In this document: in pieces, positions 44,635 through 53,324 of the stretch
Layout of the letters: the number at the start of each line of letters is the position of its first letter
Numbering within the stretch: position 1 is the first letter of the stretch
Origin: Oceanobacillus kimchii X50
Lineage (GTDB): Bacteria; Bacillota; Bacilli; Bacillales; Amphibacillaceae
Direction: 5' to 3'
NCBI RefSeq assembly: GCF_000340475.1
Contig: NZ_CM001792.1
Coordinates: 2,358,662-2,422,661 of the forward strand
DNA: 64,000 nucleotides
The notes under the pieces: generated by a model
Told to the model about the DNA's origin: nothing
The model's input: only the letters and a program-made list of their open reading frames with translations
Databases searched by the model: none
Translations under genes and position numbers: made by a program

Positions 44635-45603
44635 GTGTATCCAAAACAAATGCTCACACTATTGGGATTCATACTTTTTATTACTAGTCTCCCATTAACT
44701 GTCTTGGCTGAAGAAAATAAAGAAAATGATATTTACGAACAACGTATGGCTCTTTTCAAAAAAACGGAAGCAATAACACAAATTCCATGGTATTATTTTG
44801 CGGCGATTGATAATTACGAAAGAAATATAATTAATAGTGATGAACCTGAGAAAGTAATATCCATTGATTTTACAGATGAAATTTGGTACGGACTAGGTAA
44901 TGCTGCTAAAGCTCCTGAAATGGAAATCATTCAAAGTTTTGGTGGTATTGGAAAAGATGGTAATGGTGACGGTAAAGCACAAATAGACAATGAGGAAGAT
45001 ATTTTATATTCTATGGGTATGTTTATCGAAGAGTATGGATTAAATGAAGATGACATCAAGATTGCTCTTTGGGAATATTACAAAAGGGATTTGACAGTGC
45101 AAACCATTATGAATACATCTAAAGTATTTAAGGAATTTGGTCACGTTCACCTTACTAATCGAGCATTTCCAGTAGATACGAATTATAATTATAGTTTCAA
45201 TAATACATGGGGTGATCGACGTGGATTCGGTGGTTTACGAATTCATGAAGGGACCGATATCTTTGCCTCTTACGGCGTTCCAGTTCAATCAACAACATAC
45301 GGTGTAGTAGAGATGATGGGATGGAATCTTTACGGTGGTTGGAGAATAGGGATTAGAGACATCTACAATATTTATCATTATTATGCACATATGAATGGTT
45401 ATAGTGACGATTTAAAAGTAGGTCAAGTTGTACAGCCGGGTGATGTTATCGGTAGTGTTGGCTCCACAGGATACGGACCGCCTGGAACATCGGGTAAATT
45501 TCCACCACATTTGCATTATGGTATGTATAAAGACAATGGATATAGCGAATTCTCATTTGATCCTTATCCTTACTTAAAAAAATGGGAGCGTATGTCTAAA
45601 TAA
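44635..45603 (+). CDS. lytH: M23-family peptidoglycan endopeptidase, LytH-like
   Basis: A 322-residue exported metallo-endopeptidase. The N-terminal signal segment (about 6-24) is followed by a 150-residue middle region and the M23 domain. Its zinc ligands are visible: His204 and Asp208 (his-glu-gly-thr-asp) and His294 (his-leu-his-tyr-gly), with the supporting His252. B. subtilis LytH (formerly yunA) cuts L-Ala-D-Glu cross-peptides during spore cortex formation. The start is GTG, ten bases after AAGGAGG. yutC lies just upstream. Confidence 0.9.
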   Translation: MYPKQMLTLLGFILFITSLPLTVLAEENKENDIYEQRMALFKKTEAITQIPWYYFAAIDNYERNIINSDEPEKVISIDFTDEIWYGLGNAAKAPEMEIIQSFGGIGKDGNGDGKAQIDNEEDILYSMGMFIEEYGLNEDDIKIALWEYYKRDLTVQTIMNTSKVFKEFGHVHLTNRAFPVDTNYNYSFNNTWGDRRGFGGLRIHEGTDIFASYGVPVQSTTYGVVEMMGWNLYGGWRIGIRDIYNIYHYYAHMNGYSDDLKVGQVVQPGDVIGSVGSTGYGPPGTSGKFPPHLHYGMYKDNGYSEFSFDPYPYLKKWERMSK

Positions 45604-45625
45604 AACGAGTTAAATTCAAGATGGT

Positions 45626-45666
45626 AAAAAATCCACTTCCTATTGTTGTTAGAAAGTGGATTTTTT
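45626..45666. terminator. Bidirectional terminator between lytH and metS
   Basis: A perfect 12-bp stem (AAAAATCCACTT and complement) with a 16-base loop and T-runs on both sides, next to the metS stop. Confidence 0.9.
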
Positions 45667-45667
45667 C

Positions 45668-45778
45668 TTAATTATTTTCCGTTTTACCCTTTCGAATGGT
45701 ATTCCATATACTAGCCGCTAATCCGCCCCAAAGAATTACCATTCCAATTATCATTACTGTAATTGCACTAGCCGACAT
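45668..45778 (-). CDS. metS: Small subunit of an NSS-family amino acid importer (MetS-like)
   Basis: A 36-residue single-span membrane protein: MSASAITVMI opening, one hydrophobic helix to about residue 24, then a basic tail. Its ATG abuts the stop of the NSS transporter gene (TAAATG) and has AAGGAGG inside the end of that gene, so the two are coupled. Size, sequence pattern and position match MetS, the small partner of MetP in methionine and alanine uptake in Corynebacterium. It would be missed by length cut-offs. Confidence 0.82.
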   Translation of the reverse strand: MSASAITVMIIGMVILWGGLAASIWNTIRKGKTENN

Positions 45779-47314
45779 TTATTTTGCCTCCTTATCTTGT
45801 TCGGTATATTCAGTCAATTCATCGGATTTCCATTTTGTTAATGACAGAACTATACCGATTACTAATGCCGCGATAGCTACTGTCCATCCTCCAAATGCAA
45901 CAAAGGCATTTGCATATCCCTCATAATTTCCTGTAGCTGTATCAAACTCTCTTAACAAGTTTTGCTTAAATAATCCGAGCATCATATATCCCATTACAAT
46001 CGGAGTAATAATTGTTAAACAAATAGTCCACCATGATCCTAATCGGATATCCGAAACACTATTAGCATGCGACTTTAATACATTTGACTTGCGTAATATC
46101 CAAGCAATTAGTACGACCTCAACCATTCCTAACATCGCTACTCCAAATTGATTGATAAAATAGTCCACTACATCTAAGAAATGTAATCCTCCACGACTAG
46201 CAAATAATAGTGAAATAACTGCAGCTAATCCACCACCGAATAATACTGCTTTTGTACGTGTAATTTTAAATTTATCTACTAAAGCTGATACATATGCTTC
46301 TGTAATAGATACTAATGATGTTATTCCTGCTAAAGTTAAGGATACAAAGAATAATACACCAAACAAGCCATTAAATGCGGGTAATTCATTAATAATAGCT
46401 GGGAAAACAACGAAAGCGAGTCCTACTCCACCAGCTACAACTTCATCTACTCCTACTCCTGAAGATGCAGCCATAAAACCTAATACACCAAAAACTCCAA
46501 TTCCTGCTAGTAATTCAAAACCAGAGTTACCGAAACCAACAATAAAAGCATTATTTGTGATATCTGATTTTTTCGGTAAATAACTAGAATAGGTGATCAT
46601 GATTGCAAAAGCAATGGATAAACTAAAAAAGATTTGGCCATATGCAGCAATCCATACATCAGGTTCAAGTATTCTGCTAAAGTCTGGAGTAAAGAATGCA
46701 TTTAAACCTTCTGCTGCTCCAGGCAATGTTACTGCACGGATAACAATTACTAAAAACACTATAACTAGAAGTGGTATAAATATACGGTTAGCTACTTCAA
46801 TACCTTTCTTTACACCACGGAATAAAATTCCCAATACAAGAACCCAAACTACAATCAAAGGTATTAATACTCCTGGAACTAATCCGCCTACTTGGCCAGG
46901 TACATCTGCTAGATGTAAATAATCTCCAAACAAAAATCCTTCTGTATCTTCTCCCCAAGATAGATTAAATGAGAAGAAAGAATATGAAATTGCCCAGGCA
47001 ATAATGACAGAGTAATATGTCGATATAACAAAGGCAACTAAAACCGCCCACCAACCTACGAATTCTGATTTCTTGTTCATTCTACTAAATGTCAATGGAG
47101 CTGATCCTCTATATTTATGCCCCATTGTAAATTCCATGATTAATATCGGTATTCCGGCAGTTAATAATGCAAATAGGTATGGAATAAAAAACGCTCCTCC
47201 ACCACTTTCGTAAGCCACGGAAGGAAATCTCCATATATTACCCAAACCAACTGCAGAACCCACTGCTGCTAAAATAAATCCAGCACGTGTTCCCCATTGT
47301 GACCGATTTTCCAT
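45779..47314 (-). CDS. Sodium-dependent NSS-family amino acid transporter (MetP-like)
   Basis: A 511-residue membrane protein of the neurotransmitter:sodium symporter family. Helix 1 carries the Na+ and substrate site motif ala-ala-val-gly-ser-ala-val-gly-leu-gly-asn-ile-trp-arg-phe-pro. About eleven to twelve membrane segments follow, and the C-terminus is charged. With metS directly downstream it is probably a methionine/alanine importer (MetPS). A consensus promoter lies about 100 bases upstream; no SAM riboswitch was seen there. AAGGGGGAAAG precedes the ATG. Confidence 0.88.
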   Translation of the reverse strand: MENRSQWGTRAGFILAAVGSAVGLGNIWRFPSVAYESGGGAFFIPYLFALLTAGIPILIMEFTMGHKYRGSAPLTFSRMNKKSEFVGWWAVLVAFVISTYYSVIIAWAISYSFFSFNLSWGEDTEGFLFGDYLHLADVPGQVGGLVPGVLIPLIVVWVLVLGILFRGVKKGIEVANRIFIPLLVIVFLVIVIRAVTLPGAAEGLNAFFTPDFSRILEPDVWIAAYGQIFFSLSIAFAIMITYSSYLPKKSDITNNAFIVGFGNSGFELLAGIGVFGVLGFMAASSGVGVDEVVAGGVGLAFVVFPAIINELPAFNGLFGVLFFVSLTLAGITSLVSITEAYVSALVDKFKITRTKAVLFGGGLAAVISLLFASRGGLHFLDVVDYFINQFGVAMLGMVEVVLIAWILRKSNVLKSHANSVSDIRLGSWWTICLTIITPIVMGYMMLGLFKQNLLREFDTATGNYEGYANAFVAFGGWTVAIAALVIGIVLSLTKWKSDELTEYTEQDKEAK

Positions 47315-47412
47315 TTACTTTCCCCCTTAAAATCAAAAATAGTAATAGCCTGTTTCTTTATTAATATGTAGAATAATATCAATTATTATTACTTTCAGAC
47401 TATTATAATTGT

Positions 47413-47440
47413 ATTATATCTTGTTCTCCTATTTTGTCAA
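47413..47440 (-). promoter_or_regulatory. Promoter of the metP-metS operon
   Basis: TTGACA (47440-47435) and TATAAT (47418-47413) on the minus strand, 16-base spacer. Both boxes match consensus. The leader is about 90 bases. Confidence 0.8.
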
Positions 47441-47480
47441 ACGGTTCTGATAATTTAGAAGGAGTTTTGTAAAGATTAAA

Positions 47481-47520
47481 AATCACATGAGCAATAGGGA
47501 TCCTATACGCTCATGTGATT
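47481..47520 (-). terminator. Terminator of lysW
   Basis: A perfect 12-bp stem (AATCACATGAGC and complement) with a 16-base loop containing GGATCC, and TTTTT after it on the minus strand. Confidence 0.92.
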
Positions 47521-47534
47521 CTTTTAGTCATTCT

Positions 47535-49103
47535 TTATTCATTAGTTGTTTTTTCTTTTCTTCGGTCAACTACTACTTTCTTCAGTATTAATACAATAAT
47601 ACTCATTAGTACAATTGTGACTAGTAAGGAAAGTAACGTAGAGTGAGTGTAACCTACTAAGGTAAATCCAACTATTGCGGATACTGCAGCTATCGTCGCA
47701 TAAGGCAATTGTGTAAGTACATGGTCTATATGATTTGCACCTGCACCTGTAGAGGATAGTACAGTAGTATCTGATATTGGAGAACAATGATCACCAAACA
47801 CTGCTCCAGCAAGTACTGCTGCAAGTGCTGGTAACAATAAACTACTATCCGTATTAACCATAATGTTAGCAGCTATTGGAAGCATAATACCAAATGTTCC
47901 CCAAGATGTTCCTGTTGATAAAGCCATTATTGCGGATATTATAAATAATATAACGGGTAACAACGACACATTAATTGAAGCATTTTCAACTAATCCAGCT
48001 AAGTAATCTCCTGTTCCAATACTTCCAATAATTGCTCCAATCATCCAAGCTAGTAGAAGAATATTTATTGCAGGAATCATAGTTTTTGCACCTTCAATTA
48101 ATATTTTTCCTAACTCTGAACGCGGTACCTTTTGAGAAAAATAGAACACAGCGGCAACTACTACAGAGGAAAGACCACCTAATATTAAGGATAGATTAAC
48201 ATCTGTATTTGCAAAGGCATCAACTAAGCCATAACTAGACGCCGCTATTACACCTGTGGTATACATTGAACCAATTGTAACAATAAATAACACAATAATT
48301 GGTACTAATAGGTGGTATACTTTACCATCTTTATGTGGATCAAAAACATCACCTAAATCTCCGGCAACACTGTCTTGTTCTGGGTTAAGAAGCTCTCCCT
48401 CTTTTTCAGCTCTTTTTTCATGTGTATGCATTGGTCCTAAATCCAAACGGAAATACGCTACAATAAATACAAGTATAATTGCAGATATGGCATAGAAATT
48501 CAAAGGAATCATTTGTATGAATGCTTCAAATGGTTGATACTCTGTAATTTCATTAGCCGCGAATAAAGTCCCTAACGTCCCAATAATATATGCTCCCCAA
48601 CTAGAAATCGGGGCTAACACAGTAACAGGAGCAGAACTAGAATCAATAAAATAAGCAAGTTTTGCACGCGATATTCGATGTCGGTCTGTTAACGGCCTAG
48701 CAATTTGACCAACTGCTAAACTATTAAAATAGTCATCAATAAAAATAATTATTCCAATAACAGCTGTCATTACTTGTGCACCAGTTCTTGTCTTTACTCG
48801 TTTCATCATCCAATCCCCAAATGCTCTACTTCCACCTGATGCTTGTAAAAATGCTGTTAATATACCTAGAAGTAATAAAAATCCTAGGAGAAATATATTT
48901 CCTACTTGCCATCCGTCTTCAGCATAAAATATGGTGTAAAATACTTCCCAAATCTCTGTGATTGAGGATAAAATATTAAAATTGTGAATTAGTAGTGCCC
49001 CTACAATAATTCCAGTACCTAATGATATTAATACATTACGTGTAATAATCACTAAAAGTAGCATAATCACTGCAGGAATCAGCGAATAAATCGTACCTTC
49101 CAT
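47535..49103 (-). CDS. lysW: NhaC-family transporter, probable lysine transporter LysW
   Basis: A 522-residue membrane protein with about eleven to twelve helices, of the NhaC Na+/H+ antiporter superfamily. The family motif phe-ile-asp-asp-tyr-phe-asn-ser-leu lies near residue 127, and gly-asp-his-cys-ser-pro-ile-ser-asp-thr-thr near 430. Pure sequence reading would say Na+/H+ antiporter, but the lysine riboswitch upstream links it to lysine; NhaC-like genes with LYS elements have been named lysW. Start at ATG 49103 (TTTGGAGG nine bases upstream); the first in-frame ATG is five codons earlier. Monocistronic with its own terminator. Confidence 0.85.
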   Translation of the reverse strand: MEGTIYSLIPAVIMLLLVIITRNVLISLGTGIIVGALLIHNFNILSSITEIWEVFYTIFYAEDGWQVGNIFLLGFLLLLGILTAFLQASGGSRAFGDWMMKRVKTRTGAQVMTAVIGIIIFIDDYFNSLAVGQIARPLTDRHRISRAKLAYFIDSSSAPVTVLAPISSWGAYIIGTLGTLFAANEITEYQPFEAFIQMIPLNFYAISAIILVFIVAYFRLDLGPMHTHEKRAEKEGELLNPEQDSVAGDLGDVFDPHKDGKVYHLLVPIIVLFIVTIGSMYTTGVIAASSYGLVDAFANTDVNLSLILGGLSSVVVAAVFYFSQKVPRSELGKILIEGAKTMIPAINILLLAWMIGAIIGSIGTGDYLAGLVENASINVSLLPVILFIISAIMALSTGTSWGTFGIMLPIAANIMVNTDSSLLLPALAAVLAGAVFGDHCSPISDTTVLSSTGAGANHIDHVLTQLPYATIAAVSAIVGFTLVGYTHSTLLSLLVTIVLMSIIVLILKKVVVDRRKEKTTNE

Positions 49104-49189
49104 AGCTTTTACCTCCAAATAAATATTTGGTGATGGAGATAATACTCGAAATGCTCTTGATGTGAAGCAACGTTGCTATTTTTAAGCAC

Positions 49190-49224
49190 AAAAAAAACAA
49201 CGACAGAAAATAACCATCATTGTT
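49190..49224 (-). terminator. Attenuator terminator of the lysine riboswitch
   Basis: On the minus strand AACAATGA and TCGTTGTT pair with one mismatch, then eight T. It lies between the aptamer and the lysW start. Confidence 0.8.
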
Positions 49225-49239
49225 TTACCAACAAACGTT

Positions 49240-49436
49240 ATCCTCCATTTCGATCAGTAGTTCTCCATGCACATATTCTTGCATGACAGTGCATCTTTTA
49301 TTCAAAGATGTACCAGCAATAATAAGCGTGACCCTTATTATGCTTCGGCAAACAACCCTTCCACCAACTTTCATCGTTGTCATCCTCTTGTTGATTACTA
49401 ATGTTGTATGCTCCTCTACCTCACCGATCTGATAAG
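49240..49436 (-). promoter_or_regulatory. Lysine riboswitch (L box) upstream of lysW
   Basis: On the minus strand the hallmark blocks occur in order: GATCGGTGAGGTAGAGGAGC near 49430, then AGTA, AAGAGGATGACA, GTTTGCCGAAG at about 49352-49343, a hairpin, CACTGTCATGCAAG and TGCATGGAGAAC near 49265. GGTAGAGG, GCCGAAG and the TGCATGGAGA end are typical of the five-helix lysine aptamer. A protein frame of 71 codons overlaps it but is not a gene. Confidence 0.92.
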
Positions 49437-49466
49437 GCATTATTCAATTACTAGTAATATACTATA

Positions 49467-50255
49467 TTATTCATCATTCTGCAAATCATCCTTTGGTATT
49501 GCTATATCTGGTAATCCATCCCCACCATAGAAATCGGGTACTTTCCCCATGATTGCACCACTATCTAAATATAGTTCTGTATGAACGGTTGTTACATCTG
49601 AAGTAAATGGAACAATGATTTGTACATCTGCTTCTATATTCACATACAAAGTAACCCATGATCCATTAATGCCAAATTCTTCGGTTTCTCTTACTACATT
49701 TGTTCTCACATTTCCAATTACTTGCATATTAATTGGTATTCTCGGGCCAAGATTAGATAGTACCGAATTACCTGTCACTTGTCCAAGAGGGATCTCAATG
49801 AGAGTTGGATCAATAGCAGCACGACCCTCAGCACTTCCATCATCGTTCAATGGTTCTTCCAGATTATATTTAAAACTTAAAGGCTTCCCTTCATTTACAT
49901 GTACAAAGAACTCTTCAACACGATCTGTAGCAACTCGATTAATTTCACTAATTACGGCTCTATTTTGATTGTAAGTAACTAAGTTTCCTTCGTTATCATA
50001 AGTAATATCAATCATATCTTCAAAACTATATTCACCTACAAAATCTACCGCAGAATTTATTGCACGTGTGGCAAATTCTTCAGTTTTCCTTTTTGCAATG
50101 TCTTTAACTATAGGTTCAATCTTGTCATTAATAATCCAAAAACTAAAGGCCATGGATACAACAAATATGATAAGGGTCATAATCACTAAAAATTGACGAT
50201 GTGGAGGCCTTCTGTATGATTTTCTTCGGATGCGATATCTTCTTTTGAACCTCAA
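49467..50255 (-). CDS. yunB: Sporulation protein YunB
   Basis: A 262-residue protein with a very basic N-terminus (Arg-rich, residues 1-20) followed by one membrane segment (about 25-46) and an extracytoplasmic domain. The stretch ala-thr-arg-ala-ile-asn-ser-ala-val near residue 62 and gly-asn-val-arg-thr-asn-val-val near 180 are typical of YunB/SpoIVB-era sporulation proteins made in the mother cell. The start is TTG at 50255 with AGGGGG eight bases upstream. Its role in spore formation is known from B. subtilis only in outline. Confidence 0.86.
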   Translation of the reverse strand: MRFKRRYRIRRKSYRRPPHRQFLVIMTLIIFVVSMAFSFWIINDKIEPIVKDIAKRKTEEFATRAINSAVDFVGEYSFEDMIDITYDNEGNLVTYNQNRAVISEINRVATDRVEEFFVHVNEGKPLSFKYNLEEPLNDDGSAEGRAAIDPTLIEIPLGQVTGNSVLSNLGPRIPINMQVIGNVRTNVVRETEEFGINGSWVTLYVNIEADVQIIVPFTSDVTTVHTELYLDSGAIMGKVPDFYGGDGLPDIAIPKDDLQNDE

Positions 50256-50312
50256 CCTTCATACCCCCTCTACACAATGTATGCTTGTTCTTAGAGAAGG
50301 TAGAACTATGGA

Positions 50313-51401
50313 TTATCTATTTTTAATAACTTCCTTAATAAGGGTATTCATCACTTTTCCTAAATTTAATTCATACGGATTATCCAGTATCTTCCCCTGT
50401 ACTTCTGTCACACGAATAATCGGCCGATCACATAAATGTTTATTTTGTCTTATTACTTTTCCAGAACTACCATCACTCAAATTAACCATTAACCCTTCCG
50501 GATAAACAGCAATACTTTTTTTAAAAGCCTCAATTATTGTTATATCAAATTCCCTAACTGCACCAGCATATAAAATTTCCAACGCTTCATGTGGTAATAA
50601 AGCTTCTCGATAAACTCGGTTACTAGTTACTGCATCAAAAACATCTGCCACAGCTATGATTTTCGCATAAGGAATAATATCTTTGTCATATAAGCCTAAA
50701 GGATAACCAGAACCATCTAGTCTTTCATGATGTTGATAGGCACATTGCGCAACGTTTTTAGGAAATCCAGGATAGCTTCGTAAATAATCAAATCCTAATT
50801 TTGTATGACTTTTGATAATTTGAAACTCTGTTTCATCTAGGCTAGAAGGTTTATTTAAAATTTCCGATTCAATAAAAATCTTACCTACATCGTGTAATAA
50901 CGCACCGATACCTAGTTCTTTTAATTGTTCGGAAGTATAACTTAATTGTTTTCCGATCGCAATCGAGTATATAGCTACATTTAGAGAATGTTGTAAAATA
51001 TAATCATTGGTGATCATAATATCTGAAAGCAATGTTAACGAACTTTCATTCCCTTCAACTTCATACAAAATTTGATCAACAACTTCTTTTAACTCCATTT
51101 CTTTTGTTTGAAGTACGTAAGACTTACTTAGAAGGCCTGCTTGTTTTATTCCTCTAAATGTATCATTAAGTGTATGTACTGCTTTTTGACGAAGTTGATC
51201 GGAAATAACTGGTTCGTAATACTGGTCATCATCAATATCACCTTCAATATATACATAAGTAATCCCACGATCTAGCAGCTTTTGAATAACGTTTGACGTC
51301 AATTTCATTCCTCTTGCCAATAAAATTACTCCTTGCTCATCATATAATGATTGAGCTAATGTATCTTCAGACTGAATAAGTTTCGTACTTACTAATTTCA
51401 T
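50313..51401 (-). CDS. HD-GYP domain protein, probable cyclic-di-GMP phosphodiesterase
   Basis: A 362-residue cytoplasmic protein. An N-terminal region of about 120 residues precedes an HD-GYP domain (about 125-300). The metal-binding His-Asp is at 170-171 (leu-leu-his-asp-val-gly-lys) and the signature his-his-glu-arg-leu-asp-gly-ser-gly-tyr-pro at 214-224 is complete, so cyclic di-nucleotide hydrolysis is plausible. A C-terminal 50-residue extension binds no known ligand. No GGDEF protein lies nearby. AGGAG precedes the ATG. Confidence 0.88.
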   Translation of the reverse strand: MKLVSTKLIQSEDTLAQSLYDEQGVILLARGMKLTSNVIQKLLDRGITYVYIEGDIDDDQYYEPVISDQLRQKAVHTLNDTFRGIKQAGLLSKSYVLQTKEMELKEVVDQILYEVEGNESSLTLLSDIMITNDYILQHSLNVAIYSIAIGKQLSYTSEQLKELGIGALLHDVGKIFIESEILNKPSSLDETEFQIIKSHTKLGFDYLRSYPGFPKNVAQCAYQHHERLDGSGYPLGLYDKDIIPYAKIIAVADVFDAVTSNRVYREALLPHEALEILYAGAVREFDITIIEAFKKSIAVYPEGLMVNLSDGSSGKVIRQNKHLCDRPIIRVTEVQGKILDNPYELNLGKVMNTLIKEVIKNR

Positions 51402-51493
51402 AGATTTCTCCTATAATCCGACATCTTTCAACATTGTATTAGTAATATCGTACCAAATATCACAACCTATGCCTATCTTAATTTTCCTTATAA

Positions 51494-51531
51494 TTTAAAA
51501 AGCTTTTCCTGTGAAAGAAAAGCTTTTTAAA
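51494..51531. terminator. Bidirectional terminator after yunC
   Basis: A perfect 15-bp stem (TTTAAAAAGCTTTTC and complement) with an 8-base loop, three bases from the yunC stop. Confidence 0.9.
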
Positions 51532-51534
51532 TAG

Positions 51535-51843
51535 TTATGATATTTTTAATAAAGCCTCTTTCCCAGTTATTCCAACTTCCCATCCATATTCTTTAGATGC
51601 ATCAGTGATTTTTTCTAGTGGTGCGTGAAGCAACTGATCGATTGTTCTAACTCCCATTGCACGGCCAGCTACGACATTCCGTTCTTGAAGTTTAGGTATT
51701 TCATTAAAAATATCGACATCCAATGCTGCACACATGATATAACCTACATCATTACTAATCGTTAATAATGTTGTCTTTGGCAATTCCACACTTACAGCTG
51801 TAAATATAATCCCATCTACCTCGAGAGGTTCTATTGTAATCAT
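51535..51843 (-). CDS. yunC: YunC-family protein (DUF1805)
   Basis: A 102-residue cytoplasmic protein matching YunC in length (101). Conserved stretches are leu-pro-lys-thr-thr-leu, gly-tyr-ile-met-cys-ala-ala-leu-asp-val, val-ala-gly-arg-ala-met-gly-val-arg-thr-ile-asp-gln-leu-leu and gly-lys-glu-ala-leu-leu-lys. Structures of this family exist but the function is unknown. Start at ATG 51843 (GGGGG eleven bases away); ten upstream codons in frame look unlike the family. yunD lies directly upstream. Confidence 0.9.
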   Translation of the reverse strand: MITIEPLEVDGIIFTAVSVELPKTTLLTISNDVGYIMCAALDVDIFNEIPKLQERNVVAGRAMGVRTIDQLLHAPLEKITDASKEYGWEVGITGKEALLKIS

Positions 51844-51910
51844 TCGTACATTTGCCCCCTTTATAAAATTCACTATAAGTGTATGCAGGAGGCATAAAAA
51901 GCGTCACATT

Positions 51911-53314
51911 CTAAGAGGGATATTGCTGTATTAAAGTTTCTGCAAGAAGATCTCTTAAAAATTCAGGTACGAAATATTGCTTGGTAGTTGATTTTGCAAT
52001 TTCTGGTAATAATCTCCCAAATGTAAATGTATCCGCAGTAGCTACATAGTAGGTTTTGTCTGGATCAATCTGTTTTCCATTTTGTTCATAAACCGCTTTT
52101 ACATATTCACCACCATTACGATGAAAATCTGTAATAACATCTAAACCAGAGAATATCATTTTTCCTAGAATTTCACCGCGAAATCCAAACCCTTTTAGCT
52201 TTAATTCTGTAAAATCCGTAGATAAAGATGCTCGTATTACCTCTATAAGTTCATCGCCTTTTAAATCAACTAAAACAGGATTAATCGGATGAGGACAAAT
52301 ACGATGGATATCCCCATATGTAATGGGACCGGCAGGAAGGCTTTCCAACAATACTCCTGCATTTAACATGGCACAATCCGCTTTTGTCCATTTCCTTAAC
52401 GTGGTTGTCAGACTTTGAATGATTGGTGTATTAGCAAACCATTTCACTTCAATGGGTTTGTTTGCTTTGACAATTACATTATCTAGATACTTCCTCGATT
52501 GATCAAATAGTGTTTGTATATATTGTTCTGTATGTAAATCTGGAATTGTATCACGAAGATCTACTGCATAACCGTTAAGCTTCGTAATACGATTCTCCTC
52601 ATGATTCCATTCTACAGTGACTTCCCCTACGTAAAAGCAGTGTTTCCCAGCTGCTGTAATTAACGTATGATTAACCATCTCTCCCTTTTCTAATAAATGA
52701 TGAGTATGTCCACCCATTATTATGTCGACAGCAGGATATCTTCTAGCAATTTCTTGATCAACACTAATTCCTAAATGAGACAGCAGTACTATAATGTCTG
52801 TTTCTTTTTCTAATTCATTTATATAACGGTCTAACACATCAAATTCATTATCAATATGCCAATCCAAAAGCTCATAAAAAGCATTAAACGGAGCAGTAAG
52901 ACCTAAAAAACCGACCTTAATACCGCTAGCTGTTTCCTTAATTTCCGTGCGTTTCAACCACGCTGGTAATTGACCGTCCAAACTTTCTAGATTAGAACAT
53001 ACTACTGAAAAATCAGCATGATCATACAGATGATATAATTCATCATGGGACAAAGTGATCCCCTCATTGTTTCCTAGTGTTACGACATCGTAATTTAATT
53101 GATTAAGTAAATCTATATTTGCTTTACCACGGCTTGCTTCCGTTATCGGGTGGGAACGATCAACGTGATCTCCTATATCCACCGTCCAAAAAATATCTCG
53201 ATTCTCTTTATGTATTTCTTGTTTGTGAAGTAAATACGCCGCTACTTTTGGCCATTGTAAAAAATGACTATGTAGATCATTTGTAAAGTAAAACGTTAAC
53301 TGTTCTTTTGACAT
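51911..53314 (-). CDS. yunD: YunD-like metallophosphoesterase / 5'-nucleotidase family protein
   Basis: A 467-residue protein of the UshA/5'-nucleotidase family. The metal motifs are thr-asn-asp-leu-his-ser-his near residue 11, asp-ile-gly-asp-his near 46, gly-asn-asn-glu near 81, and gly-gly-his-thr-his-his near 200; a C-terminal substrate domain follows from about 300. Unlike UshA it has no signal peptide, so it acts inside the cell, as for YunD. It stands between yunC and yunE, as in B. subtilis. AAAGAAC and GGAGAG sites precede the ATG. Confidence 0.9.
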   Translation of the reverse strand: MSKEQLTFYFTNDLHSHFLQWPKVAAYLLHKQEIHKENRDIFWTVDIGDHVDRSHPITEASRGKANIDLLNQLNYDVVTLGNNEGITLSHDELYHLYDHADFSVVCSNLESLDGQLPAWLKRTEIKETASGIKVGFLGLTAPFNAFYELLDWHIDNEFDVLDRYINELEKETDIIVLLSHLGISVDQEIARRYPAVDIIMGGHTHHLLEKGEMVNHTLITAAGKHCFYVGEVTVEWNHEENRITKLNGYAVDLRDTIPDLHTEQYIQTLFDQSRKYLDNVIVKANKPIEVKWFANTPIIQSLTTTLRKWTKADCAMLNAGVLLESLPAGPITYGDIHRICPHPINPVLVDLKGDELIEVIRASLSTDFTELKLKGFGFRGEILGKMIFSGLDVITDFHRNGGEYVKAVYEQNGKQIDPDKTYYVATADTFTFGRLLPEIAKSTTKQYFVPEFLRDLLAETLIQQYPS

Positions 53315-53324
53315 TTATACTCTC

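Noticed and set aside
47315..47412. SAM riboswitch before the methionine-type importer
   Set aside because: The leader is only about 90 bases, AT-rich, and shows none of the S-box blocks.
49225..49440. A 71-codon open frame on the minus strand before lysW
   Set aside because: It coincides with the lysine riboswitch and has no ribosome site.
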